Positions 10,178 through 17,314 of a stretch of 64,000 bases of DNA are shown here, in pieces (within the stretch, counting starts at the first letter, position 1; each line of letters opens with the position of its first letter). The notes beneath the pieces are model-generated. The model was given only the letters and a program-made list of their open reading frames with translations, was not told the DNA's origin and did no database searches. Source of the stretch: Alphaproteobacteria bacterium HT1-32. GTDB taxonomy: Bacteria; Pseudomonadota; Alphaproteobacteria; Rhodospirillales; HT1-32. A program made the translations under genes and the position numbers. The DNA is taken from assembly GCA_009649675.1 (NCBI GenBank), contig WJPL01000001.1, forward strand, positions 950,469-1,014,468. Reading direction: 5' to 3'.

Positions 10178-12277
10178 TCATTCCCCGGCGGCGGCGGTCA
10201 GATCAGGTTTTTCAACCTGCTGGTCCTGCCGGAAACCATAGGAGGCACCATACAGCGCGGCTTTGTCTCCCTGACCGGGAGCGTAGGCAATACCCCGGCG
10301 CCGGTTGGCTGAGGTAACAACAGCGAAGGCCCGCTGATACTTGTCATTCACTGATTCATCACGGTTCCAAAGCGCCCGGTAGGCGTCTATTCCACGAATG
10401 TTCAGCGCAAAATCAACCGGCTTTTCCAGCTTCAGGTCCGTCAGCTTGTCCGCATAGTTGCCGGCGATCCAGGCCATGATATCGAAGGGCGATTCGATCA
10501 GCAGGGTTTCATCAACCGGCGTGTCGGCAGGGATGAAGGAATCCAGAACGATCTGGCGCACAACTGCAAGTTCCGCCAGGAAGTCTGCCGGAACCTCACC
10601 GCCATTTCGCTCCCGCAGGATCTCAAGCCCGGTGGCGATGGCTTCATCGACACAGGCTTCGAAATGACCATTCTCGAACAGACCGATGATCAGTTTGTCT
10701 TCCAGCACATAAATGCCCATCAGCGGCTCGTCTGCGGCCATCTTCCGGCGGACATATTCGACAACTTCTTCCGGCGTATCGTGCAGAAACTCACGCATGC
10801 CGGTTTCAAACTCGACCGACATCTTGTGCAGGATCGGTGCTTTGTCCTCGGTTTTGGCGATATCCAGCAGGATTTCAGTCGAGCGGACACCATGGCATTC
10901 AAACAGGAACAACAGCTCTTTCAGATAGCTGCGGAAATGGGCGAAATCGAACAGGGCGATGAGCCGGTTACCAAGGAAATATTCTTCCTCGGTCATCGTA
11001 TTGTTTTCAATGACCCATTCATCAATCTCGATGTTCTCCATGTCCGGATGCTGGGTGTAACCGTTCTCGGACATCGAGAACATGGTCCGGACACCATATT
11101 TCGCGCGGTCTGCCGGGTCGTCCATCTCCGACCCCTTGAGGACACGAAGCTGGTTCATCGCAATTGATTCGAAGCGGAAATCCAGCAGCTTGTCGATGGA
11201 GGACAGATAACTGTCGAGGCTTTCCCCAGGCAGGGCAAAAATCAGTTCCGAAACCAGCGTGAGATCATTCTCGCGGGCATACCCGATAGCCGAGGAAACC
11301 ACGCCGTCCTTCAGGTTGATCCGCTTGATGTTCTGCAGCACGTCATGGGTTGCAGACTGATAGCTGATATTGAACGGCATCATGTCGCGCAGCATGTTCG
11401 AGATATGCTTCACACGCTCCGTCGGATGCTTGTCCGTGTAGATGGAAACGGAATGCGGGAAGCCGGTCCTCTGACGGGTATCCATCAGATATTCGGCGAT
11501 CTCCACATCCCGGTGCAGAATGCCGAAATTCTCATCCGCAAATCGCATGTAGCGGTTCTTTGCCCGCTTCTCGATATAGTCGATCTCATCGCGCACCCGG
11601 TCCATATCGAAGGCTTTGACTTTCGACCAGGTATCCTTGCCGGAAACGCAGAAGGTGCAGCGGTAAGGACAGCCACGGGCTGTCTGAATGATCGGCAGAT
11701 AGTCGATATCGTCGAGAAAGTAATCCATCATGCCGCCCAGATAGGGCGACGGAATATTGTTAATGTCATCCTCGAACCGGGTGATAACCGAACCCACGGG
11801 CTGGCTGAAATCCGGGTCAACGGAAATACAGCCCTCGACAACCGAGCCCCGGACCTTTTTCGCATCCCCGAGACTGAGAAAAGCCTCGATAATATTGGCC
11901 GTCGGACCTTCACCTTCGTTCGGCATGTAGAAATCGACCTGCCGGTTCGAAAGGATTTCCTTGTTGGTGATATGCAGATTCTGGGACACATCCGGTCCGC
12001 CAACGGCGATCAGCGCATCCGGAAAGATACGGCGCACATAGGAAGCGGTCTTGAGCGTCAGCTGCGTATTCCAGGAATAGGATCCGAAGGCCACCATATC
12101 GGGCCGGTAATCCTGCATCGCCTCATGCATTTCCTCGAACTTGCGAAACTGATGAATGGTGATGGCATCACCGAAACGATGCTTCAGATAAGCCGCCACG
12201 AACCCCATACCAATCGGCACTGAATTACGAATATACCGATAGTAGGAATTCTGCAGATCAGCGAGGAAAATGCGCAT
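10178..12277 (-). CDS. B12-binding-domain radical SAM protein
   Basis: A 699-residue protein. The N-terminal ~150 residues form a cobalamin-binding-like Rossmann domain (MVAFGSYSWNTQLTL, ALIAVGGPDVS), without a clear DxHxxG motif. The radical SAM core carries the cluster motif ARGCPYRCTFCVS near residue 203, with three Cys in CxxxCxxC spacing. The region FADENFGILHRD follows. The last 300 residues are of unknown fold. Relatives in polysaccharide loci perform methylations or carbon-skeleton chemistry on sugars or lipids. It is the first gene after the ops-like element and so the first one expected to need antitermination. The substrate cannot be predicted. Confidence 0.85.
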   Translation of the reverse strand: MRIFLADLQNSYYRYIRNSVPIGMGFVAAYLKHRFGDAITIHQFRKFEEMHEAMQDYRPDMVAFGSYSWNTQLTLKTASYVRRIFPDALIAVGGPDVSQNLHITNKEILSNRQVDFYMPNEGEGPTANIIEAFLSLGDAKKVRGSVVEGCISVDPDFSQPVGSVITRFEDDINNIPSPYLGGMMDYFLDDIDYLPIIQTARGCPYRCTFCVSGKDTWSKVKAFDMDRVRDEIDYIEKRAKNRYMRFADENFGILHRDVEIAEYLMDTRQRTGFPHSVSIYTDKHPTERVKHISNMLRDMMPFNISYQSATHDVLQNIKRINLKDGVVSSAIGYARENDLTLVSELIFALPGESLDSYLSSIDKLLDFRFESIAMNQLRVLKGSEMDDPADRAKYGVRTMFSMSENGYTQHPDMENIEIDEWVIENNTMTEEEYFLGNRLIALFDFAHFRSYLKELLFLFECHGVRSTEILLDIAKTEDKAPILHKMSVEFETGMREFLHDTPEEVVEYVRRKMAADEPLMGIYVLEDKLIIGLFENGHFEACVDEAIATGLEILRERNGGEVPADFLAELAVVRQIVLDSFIPADTPVDETLLIESPFDIMAWIAGNYADKLTDLKLEKPVDFALNIRGIDAYRALWNRDESVNDKYQRAFAVVTSANRRRGIAYAPGQGDKAALYGASYGFRQDQQVEKPDLTAAAGE

Positions 12278-12320
12278 GTTTCGTACCTTGTGTCATATCG
12301 CGCGAAAGCCTGATTCCACG

Positions 12321-12332
12321 CATGCTACCGCA
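12321..12332 (-). promoter_or_regulatory. Putative ops-like RfaH recruitment/pause element
   Basis: On the minus strand this reads TGCGGTAGCATG. It matches the enterobacterial ops element GGCGGTAGCGTG at 10 of 12 positions and keeps the whole GCGGTAGC core that can fold as a GC-GGTA-GC mini-hairpin. It lies between the RfaH-like gene and the radical SAM gene, in the sense orientation, about 44 bases before the next start codon. That is the expected place for an antiterminator loading site in a leader. Recognition by the encoded protein is inferred. Confidence 0.55.
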
Positions 12333-12356
12333 GTGCAGGTGAAAACGCACCTACAC
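12333..12356 (-). other. Hairpin just upstream of the ops-like element
   Basis: An imperfect inverted repeat with an AGGTG/CACCT core, flanking GTG/CAC pairs, one mismatch and a 6-base loop rich in A (T on the minus strand). It immediately precedes the ops-like site in the transcript. It could act as a pause or leader hairpin. There is no U-tract, so it is not an intrinsic terminator. Confidence 0.4.
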
Positions 12357-12388
12357 GATTACAGCACTGCCGAAACAATTCCGATCGC

Positions 12389-12889
12389 TCAGCTTTCGAG
12401 CGCCAGCGCTCCGGCATTCATCCGCACCCGTACCTGCCGACCGAGAAAGTCCATCAGCAGGGTAACGCGTGCCTGGTCGTCTTCTGCGTCGAAAACGGCG
12501 CTGAGTTCTTTCAGCGGGCCTTCTTCGATACGCACCTTTTGCCCCCGGTCCATTGGCCGGGCGGCAATCTCGATATATCCGTCAGCGTTCTCCCGCGACC
12601 GGATGTCATCAATGACCTTTTCCTTCAGCGGCGCCGGGCGCCCACCGTCGCTTACGATATGCAGCACACCGACCGTAGAGTTGATCGCCCGCCAGCCGCT
12701 TTTTGCCCCGTCGATTGCAACAAACAGATATCGCGGAAACAGCGGCTGTTTGACGATATCGGTCTTTCGGGCATGCCGGCGCTTTTTCAGATAGGTCGGC
12801 AGATAAACGCTGTAGCCCTGCCGCAACAGATGAAAAGCGGCCTTTGCTTCGGCCCTTGGCTGGGTATGGACGGCGAACCACTGCAACAT
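12389..12889 (-). CDS. RfaH/NusG-like specialised transcription elongation factor
   Basis: A 166-residue NusG paralogue. The N-terminal NGN domain begins MLQWFAVHTQPRAEAKA, with YSVYLPTYLKKRRHAR and PLFPRYLFVAID as the RNA-polymerase-binding face. The C-terminal KOW domain begins near residue 117 (GQKVRIEEGPLKEL). Factors of this size and context bind paused RNA polymerase and suppress polarity in long polysaccharide operons. It has a GGAG-type ribosome site and starts 5 bases after the regulator gene. The ops-like element follows at once, so it may control the very operon that contains it. Confidence 0.88.
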   Translation of the reverse strand: MLQWFAVHTQPRAEAKAAFHLLRQGYSVYLPTYLKKRRHARKTDIVKQPLFPRYLFVAIDGAKSGWRAINSTVGVLHIVSDGGRPAPLKEKVIDDIRSRENADGYIEIAARPMDRGQKVRIEEGPLKELSAVFDAEDDQARVTLLMDFLGRQVRVRMNAGALALES

Positions 12890-12893
12890 GCGC

Positions 12894-13538
12894 CTACTCC
12901 GCCAGAACCGGCTGGCTGCGCGTCACATGCAGCAGAGGCGGAGTGAGAATACGGTCGTCGGCAACGTCCGCACGCAGACGTTCAAACATCTGCTGTGGCG
13001 CTGTCATGTCCGCAACCAGAATCACATCAAAAGCCGGCGCCTCCGCAAGGCATGACACAACCTGATGTCCAAGCATCACCTGACGTTCAGAATCCGGGTC
13101 AATGATGGCGACAACATCGAGGGCAAATTCACGGGCACAGAGATCTGCAATTTCACAGAGATCACCTGACCCGGCGATCAGTATCCTGCGCCGTCCCGAT
13201 TTGTAGCATTCTGCCAGCAGCGCCAGACACTGGTCCTTGGCGGCGCGGAAAAAACTCAGGGACTGGGTGAGATAGAAGGTCGTCAGCCGGCTTTTCTCTG
13301 CAAACCCCTGCGGCGTCAGATAATAGGCATATCGCTTCGCCGGAATTTGCTGAACCTTGATGAATCCCTTTTTCACGCACCGTTTCAGATAGGCATTTGC
13401 CAGTCCGAGTGCGACGCCAAGCTCGGTCGCAACAGCGCGCTGCGTGACATTGCTGTCCTGCTCAACCGCATTGAGCAGGCCAAGCGTCAGGGCAGTTTCC
13501 TGCAGATCGGCGGTTTGCTGGCTGTCTTTGACGTTCAT
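12894..13538 (-). CDS. Winged-helix regulator with Rossmann-like sensor domain
   Basis: The first ~90 residues form a MarR/EPS-associated winged helix (NVTQRAVATELGVALGLANA, then KKGFIKVQQIPAKRYAYYLT). The C-terminal half begins RRILIAGSGDLCEIADLCA, a Rossmann-like nucleotide or metabolite site, with VVAIIDPDSE following. I chose the ATG at 13538: a TTGACG -35 box and weak -10 place the transcript start next to it, which would make a leaderless message. A GTG at 13562 is the alternative start. Two GTTCAYGGYATGAAC palindromes cover this promoter, suggesting autorepression, possibly relieved by a ligand bound to the C-terminal domain. RfaH-like and sugar genes follow. Confidence 0.78.
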   Translation of the reverse strand: MNVKDSQQTADLQETALTLGLLNAVEQDSNVTQRAVATELGVALGLANAYLKRCVKKGFIKVQQIPAKRYAYYLTPQGFAEKSRLTTFYLTQSLSFFRAAKDQCLALLAECYKSGRRRILIAGSGDLCEIADLCAREFALDVVAIIDPDSERQVMLGHQVVSCLAEAPAFDVILVADMTAPQQMFERLRADVADDRILTPPLLHVTRSQPVLAE

Positions 13539-13576
13539 GGTATGAACAGATATCGCGTTCACGGCATGAACGTCAA
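13533..13576 (-). promoter_or_regulatory. Promoter with two palindromic operators
   Basis: On the minus strand a TTGACG -35 box (13571-13576) is followed after 18 bases by a weak -10, TATCTG (13547-13552). Two related palindromes sit here: GTTCACGGCATGAAC at 13557-13571, filling the spacer, and GTTCATGGTATGAAC at 13533-13547, over the probable start site and start codon. Both read as written on the plus strand. They are 24 bases apart centre to centre, which is about two helical turns and fits cooperative dimer binding by a winged-helix repressor. Confidence 0.6.
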
Positions 13577-13580
13577 GCTT

Positions 13581-15650
13581 TCACCATCCCGGAAGCTTGA
13601 GCCGGGGCTGTCCCGTCCAGTCCGTGTGACCACGCCGGACAGGGTCGTCATCAAAAGCGGCCGGATAAGCACATCCGTCTTCTACCAGCCGGACAATGAT
13701 TACCATTTCATCAACTGCGGAAGACTGAGCCAGTGTCCGCGACATTTTCCGCTGTGTGCGGCTGAGATGAACAATCTTACCACAACCATCCCGCAACAGC
13801 TTCATCACCAGTTGATGAAACCGTCCGATACCCGACCCCTCAACACCCAGGCTATCCACATCCTCGTACAGCACCAGGACAGAGCCATTGCCATCATCGC
13901 GAACAGAGAAAGCCGGATTGTCGATCAGATGAAACAGAATATGTGTGGCACCAAGTGCAGTGAGGTCTGACAGAAAGCGGCGGGGGTCGGTATCGTTCTG
14001 ACCATTTGAAACCAGCCGCTCCATATCGCTGCTGATACGATAGAAAGGCTGACCCAGATAGAAGTTGTTGCGGCGTTCCATCAGAACCAGCAGATCATCG
14101 TCGGTGAAATTCTCTGCCATCCACTGAATAGCGTCATAATCGAGCAGATCCTGCTGTAATGCAGCGGCCCGGTCTGATCCGGAGATGATATATCCGGCGG
14201 TCGCCCGATGGAAAAAGGCCCAGCCACCGGCCTGAATTCCGGCAGACAACAGCAACACCAGCCCCAGCAGCGCACAGGCCGGCCGGGACTGGCATGCCCG
14301 GTGTGCCGCCACCCCCAGGATAAGCATGACCAGCGGAATAACCGGCACCAGGTGCCGTACCCGCTGCGAGGCACCGAAGAACCACCAGAGAATATAAAAC
14401 AGCAGGACGATACCGGAGAAGATGAGCCCCAGCCGGGCAGCTTCCGACCAGTTCGCCGCAGAACGGAGAGTACCCTGCCTGCACCACCGGATTGCGGCAA
14501 CAAGACTGATCGGCAACAAGGCAAACAACGCCGGACCAAGCCCGGTCCGGTCAGCTTCAAACCCGGGGTTTGTCGCCATGAAGACATGATAGGGATAGGT
14601 AATCAGCCCGATAAAATCGCCTGGCAGGACAGCCTCACTCTGCAGGATGCGCTGACTAAATTCAGCCGCATGACTGGCTCCCCAGTAGGGCGGGCCGGCA
14701 AACATCGGAAACAGCGGCGTTCCGGTTTCAAGCCAGAGCCAGCCATACCACTGACCTCCGGCAATCAGTCCGGCGACAGCAGCGGCGGCAATCCATGAGG
14801 GCCGGCGCAGCACTGCGACAAGCATCAGACCTGCCGCTGCCGCATACAGCAAACCGGTGAATTTTGCAGCCGCAACACCGCCGCATAACAGACCTGTCAG
14901 AACCGCACGGCCAATTGTCGGGTTTTCCCGCATCGAAAAAATCAGAGCGGCAGCCGCGAACGTCAGAAGAGCAATCCGTGTCTCTACCTGTCCGGCGCTG
15001 AGACCATAAATAACAGCAGGCATCGTCAGGAAAATCAGTGCCAGGGCACCGGCCATCCAGCGGCCACAGAGCGGGCGGGCAACACCGTAGATCAGCAAGA
15101 CCAGCACCCAGACAATCAGCTTCGCCGTCGCAAGCATGGCGAATTCGCCACCCAGCTGCAGGGGCAGGGCATAGAATGCCTGAAACAACAGAGGCGCCGC
15201 ACCGTCGACAGCGCGCGGTATCAGAAACAGCTCACCACGCGCCAGAAACTGCAGCGGCAGGGCAAAATGATAGGCGTTACTGTCAGCATCGAATACCGGC
15301 ATTGATGCCGCCAGCATATCAACCGCAAACAGCACCATCGCAATCGCAAGCAACGGCCAGATACCCTGAAGATCTGACCCGAGATCATGGACCAGTATCC
15401 GCCATTGCAGGGTCGCACAGAGAATGCCCGGCAACAGAAGGCCGGCGAACCAGATCGCCGAAGTGCTGCCCGCAAGCAGCAGCCAGAACATCATCCATCC
15501 GAGGAAAACCAGACCAACCGCAATACGCAGGGCAAGGCCGGTTGCCCCAGCCTGCAATCCGGTTTTCAGCAGACGCCCGAGGAAATCCCCGTACCCTGCG
15601 GCAGCCGTAATGATCAGCAAACCAACGGCAAGTCCGGCGAAGTTCGTCAT
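13581..15650 (-). CDS. GT-C fold polytopic membrane glycosyltransferase-like protein
   Basis: A 689-residue integral membrane protein with a dozen or so hydrophobic segments in residues 1-480 and a soluble C-terminal region. MPVFDADSNAYHFALPLQFL (about residue 118), in the first large loop, carries an acidic-plus-His motif as in ArnT/PMT-type GT-C enzymes that use polyprenyl-phosphate sugars. The C-terminal segment LGATHILFHLIDNPAF resembles the tail domain of such proteins. It starts on the ATGA overlap with the 47-residue gene. It probably adds a sugar on the periplasmic side; donor and acceptor are unknown. Confidence 0.72.
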   Translation of the reverse strand: MTNFAGLAVGLLIITAAAGYGDFLGRLLKTGLQAGATGLALRIAVGLVFLGWMMFWLLLAGSTSAIWFAGLLLPGILCATLQWRILVHDLGSDLQGIWPLLAIAMVLFAVDMLAASMPVFDADSNAYHFALPLQFLARGELFLIPRAVDGAAPLLFQAFYALPLQLGGEFAMLATAKLIVWVLVLLIYGVARPLCGRWMAGALALIFLTMPAVIYGLSAGQVETRIALLTFAAAALIFSMRENPTIGRAVLTGLLCGGVAAAKFTGLLYAAAAGLMLVAVLRRPSWIAAAAVAGLIAGGQWYGWLWLETGTPLFPMFAGPPYWGASHAAEFSQRILQSEAVLPGDFIGLITYPYHVFMATNPGFEADRTGLGPALFALLPISLVAAIRWCRQGTLRSAANWSEAARLGLIFSGIVLLFYILWWFFGASQRVRHLVPVIPLVMLILGVAAHRACQSRPACALLGLVLLLSAGIQAGGWAFFHRATAGYIISGSDRAAALQQDLLDYDAIQWMAENFTDDDLLVLMERRNNFYLGQPFYRISSDMERLVSNGQNDTDPRRFLSDLTALGATHILFHLIDNPAFSVRDDGNGSVLVLYEDVDSLGVEGSGIGRFHQLVMKLLRDGCGKIVHLSRTQRKMSRTLAQSSAVDEMVIIVRLVEDGCAYPAAFDDDPVRRGHTDWTGQPRLKLPGW

Positions 15651-15790
15651 TGAAGGCCCACCAGTTGCAGGGCCCGTTCAATCAAATCCCGGAACCGGTA
15701 GAGATAGATCGCAATGATTGCCAGCCCCGCCACAAGGGCGATCACTTCGGCAGGGCTGACTGTTTCTTTTGGAGGACCGGACTTCACCAT
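15647..15790 (-). CDS. Small single-span membrane protein (47 aa)
   Basis: A 47-codon frame runs from the ATG at 15788-15790 to the TGA at 15647-15649. The stop overlaps the next start codon as ATGA. A short polar N-terminus is followed by one membrane segment, AEVIALVAGLAIIAIYLYRF, and a short amphipathic tail. Its position between DUF4956 and the GT-C gene, and the exact stop-start overlap, support a real translated gene. It may be a subunit or stabiliser of the membrane protein that follows. No family is recognised. Confidence 0.65.
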   Translation of the reverse strand: MVKSGPPKETVSPAEVIALVAGLAIIAIYLYRFRDLIERALQLVGLQ

Positions 15791-15796
15791 CCGGGA

Positions 15797-16498
15797 TCAG
15801 TAATCGACATCCGTTTTTGATGCAACGAAGACGATCTCGCTCAGTTCATCGAGTTTGCCGAGCTCCCCGGTAAAGGTCGTCGGTTCGACATCCTTTTTCA
15901 GCACAATGTCGAAGGTCACTTTTTCGCTCATTCCGTCACCGGAACCTTCAACATGCAGCAGTTCAGAACGCTTGGCGTATTTAGCCAGCACGTCGCTGTA
16001 TCGCCGTGCCGTGCCCTCATCACCCGACGGCTTGCGGAACCGCAGGATAAACTCGCTTTTGTACAGGCTGCCATAATTCGTGAAGTCGAGCACCAGTGAA
16101 GCGACCGCCAGAAAGCCGGTACCAAACAGGGCAAGGAAGTAACTGGACGTGCCAGCCGCCATGCCCGCTGCCAGTGCCATGAAGATGTAGGACATATCCT
16201 TCGTGTCCTTCACCACCGACCGGAAGCGAATGATCGAGAGCGCACCGACAAGCGCGAAGGCGCGGGCCAGACTGTTGCCGATCACCATCATCACAATGGC
16301 AACAATGGTTGCCACAAATACCAGCGTGATCATGAAGGACTGAGAATAACTCATGCCCTTGTGGGTATATTTGTAGATCGAACTGACCACGATACCGAGC
16401 AGAAATGCCAGGCAGATATTCAGAACAATCTCGGTCGACGAGTAAACGACGAAGGAACTCAGGGCGTCAACAAGCGCCGAGCTATTTGTTCCCTGCAT
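15797..16498 (-). CDS. DUF4956 membrane protein
   Basis: A 233-residue protein with four predicted membrane helices in the first 140 residues (IVLNICLAFLLGIVVSSIYK, MITLVFVATIVAIVMMVIG and two more), followed by a soluble domain. The conserved core ALVGALSIIRFRSVVKDTKD marks the DUF4956 family. The C-terminal ~90 residues are predicted to be a mixed alpha/beta cytoplasmic domain. I start at the ATG at 16498, which has AGAGG upstream. DUF4956 genes commonly travel with VTC and CotH genes, as here. The function is unproven; a transport or polymer-export role linked to the VTC enzyme is inferred. Confidence 0.85.
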   Translation of the reverse strand: MQGTNSSALVDALSSFVVYSSTEIVLNICLAFLLGIVVSSIYKYTHKGMSYSQSFMITLVFVATIVAIVMMVIGNSLARAFALVGALSIIRFRSVVKDTKDMSYIFMALAAGMAAGTSSYFLALFGTGFLAVASLVLDFTNYGSLYKSEFILRFRKPSGDEGTARRYSDVLAKYAKRSELLHVEGSGDGMSEKVTFDIVLKKDVEPTTFTGELGKLDELSEIVFVASKTDVDY

Positions 16499-16515
16499 AT
16501 CAAAACCTCTATTTG

Positions 16516-17274
16516 TTATTCGAGACGGGCTGCCAGGCCATTGATTTCCATGCCCCGGCAGAATTTTGAAATGGACAGACGGCGCAGACCATATGCCTGA
16601 ACTATACGATGAAACCAAGCCGGTATTCGACGATTGAACTTGATCTCGACGATTGTCCGGCCGGGCTCTGCGAGCTTCCAGGGCGGTGTCGCATCCGGAA
16701 ACAGCTGACCGGTCGCTGCCGACCGAAGTTCAGAATCAAAGGTTACGCGGAAGTTCATATCATAGTCGCTGACATAGGGGCGGCGGATATAATCAACCAG
16801 CACAACCGGCGACAGCCTGCGACGCAGCGATGAATACAGGAAGGTTTCCAGGAATTCCGTATCCTCCTGCCCCTGCGGAATGCCGCCAAGCAGATATGGA
16901 TCCAGGAACGATCCCAGTTCCTGACGGGCAATCCGGGCCCGGCGTTTGTAGACGCGCTGATTATAGCGCCCCTTCATCTCCAGAAAGATCGGTGTCTGGC
17001 CATCATCGTCATGAACATAAGTTCTCAGACGGTATTTCCGCCGGTCAAGCTGGCCATCGATTTTCTCATAATAATGGGTGCGTTCCTGATCGTCGAAATA
17101 GAGGGACCGCACGATATAGGAATTTTCCATCTCGCTATGGGCAAAGCCGTCATAACGCATGAAATTCGATATCTCGCTCTCAACCTGTTCACGCATGTCC
17201 GCATCCAGGAGATACTTGAACTCATAGCGAGAGAATTCCTCGACCGTCCCCCGCCGCATGATATCCGGGGCCAT
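16516..17274 (-). CDS. VTC-domain protein (polyphosphate-polymerase-like)
   Basis: A 252-residue triphosphate-tunnel-metalloenzyme fold. The basic and acidic tunnel residues of VTC domains are visible in order: RYEFKYLLD, YFDDQERTHYYEKIDG, RRKYRLRTY, FLEMKGRYNQRVYKRRA, VDYIRRPYV, VEIKFN and the closing SISKFCRGM. The eukaryotic VTC catalytic domain polymerises phosphate from ATP; in bacteria the product is not established. The start ATG at 17274 follows AGGGAAG. It lies between the CotH gene and DUF4956 with short gaps, so the three are likely one functional unit. Confidence 0.88.
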   Translation of the reverse strand: MAPDIMRRGTVEEFSRYEFKYLLDADMREQVESEISNFMRYDGFAHSEMENSYIVRSLYFDDQERTHYYEKIDGQLDRRKYRLRTYVHDDDGQTPIFLEMKGRYNQRVYKRRARIARQELGSFLDPYLLGGIPQGQEDTEFLETFLYSSLRRRLSPVVLVDYIRRPYVSDYDMNFRVTFDSELRSAATGQLFPDATPPWKLAEPGRTIVEIKFNRRIPAWFHRIVQAYGLRRLSISKFCRGMEINGLAARLE

Positions 17275-17314
17275 TATCGCGTTCTTCCCTGAGGTAAAAT
17301 GGACATGGTACCGC

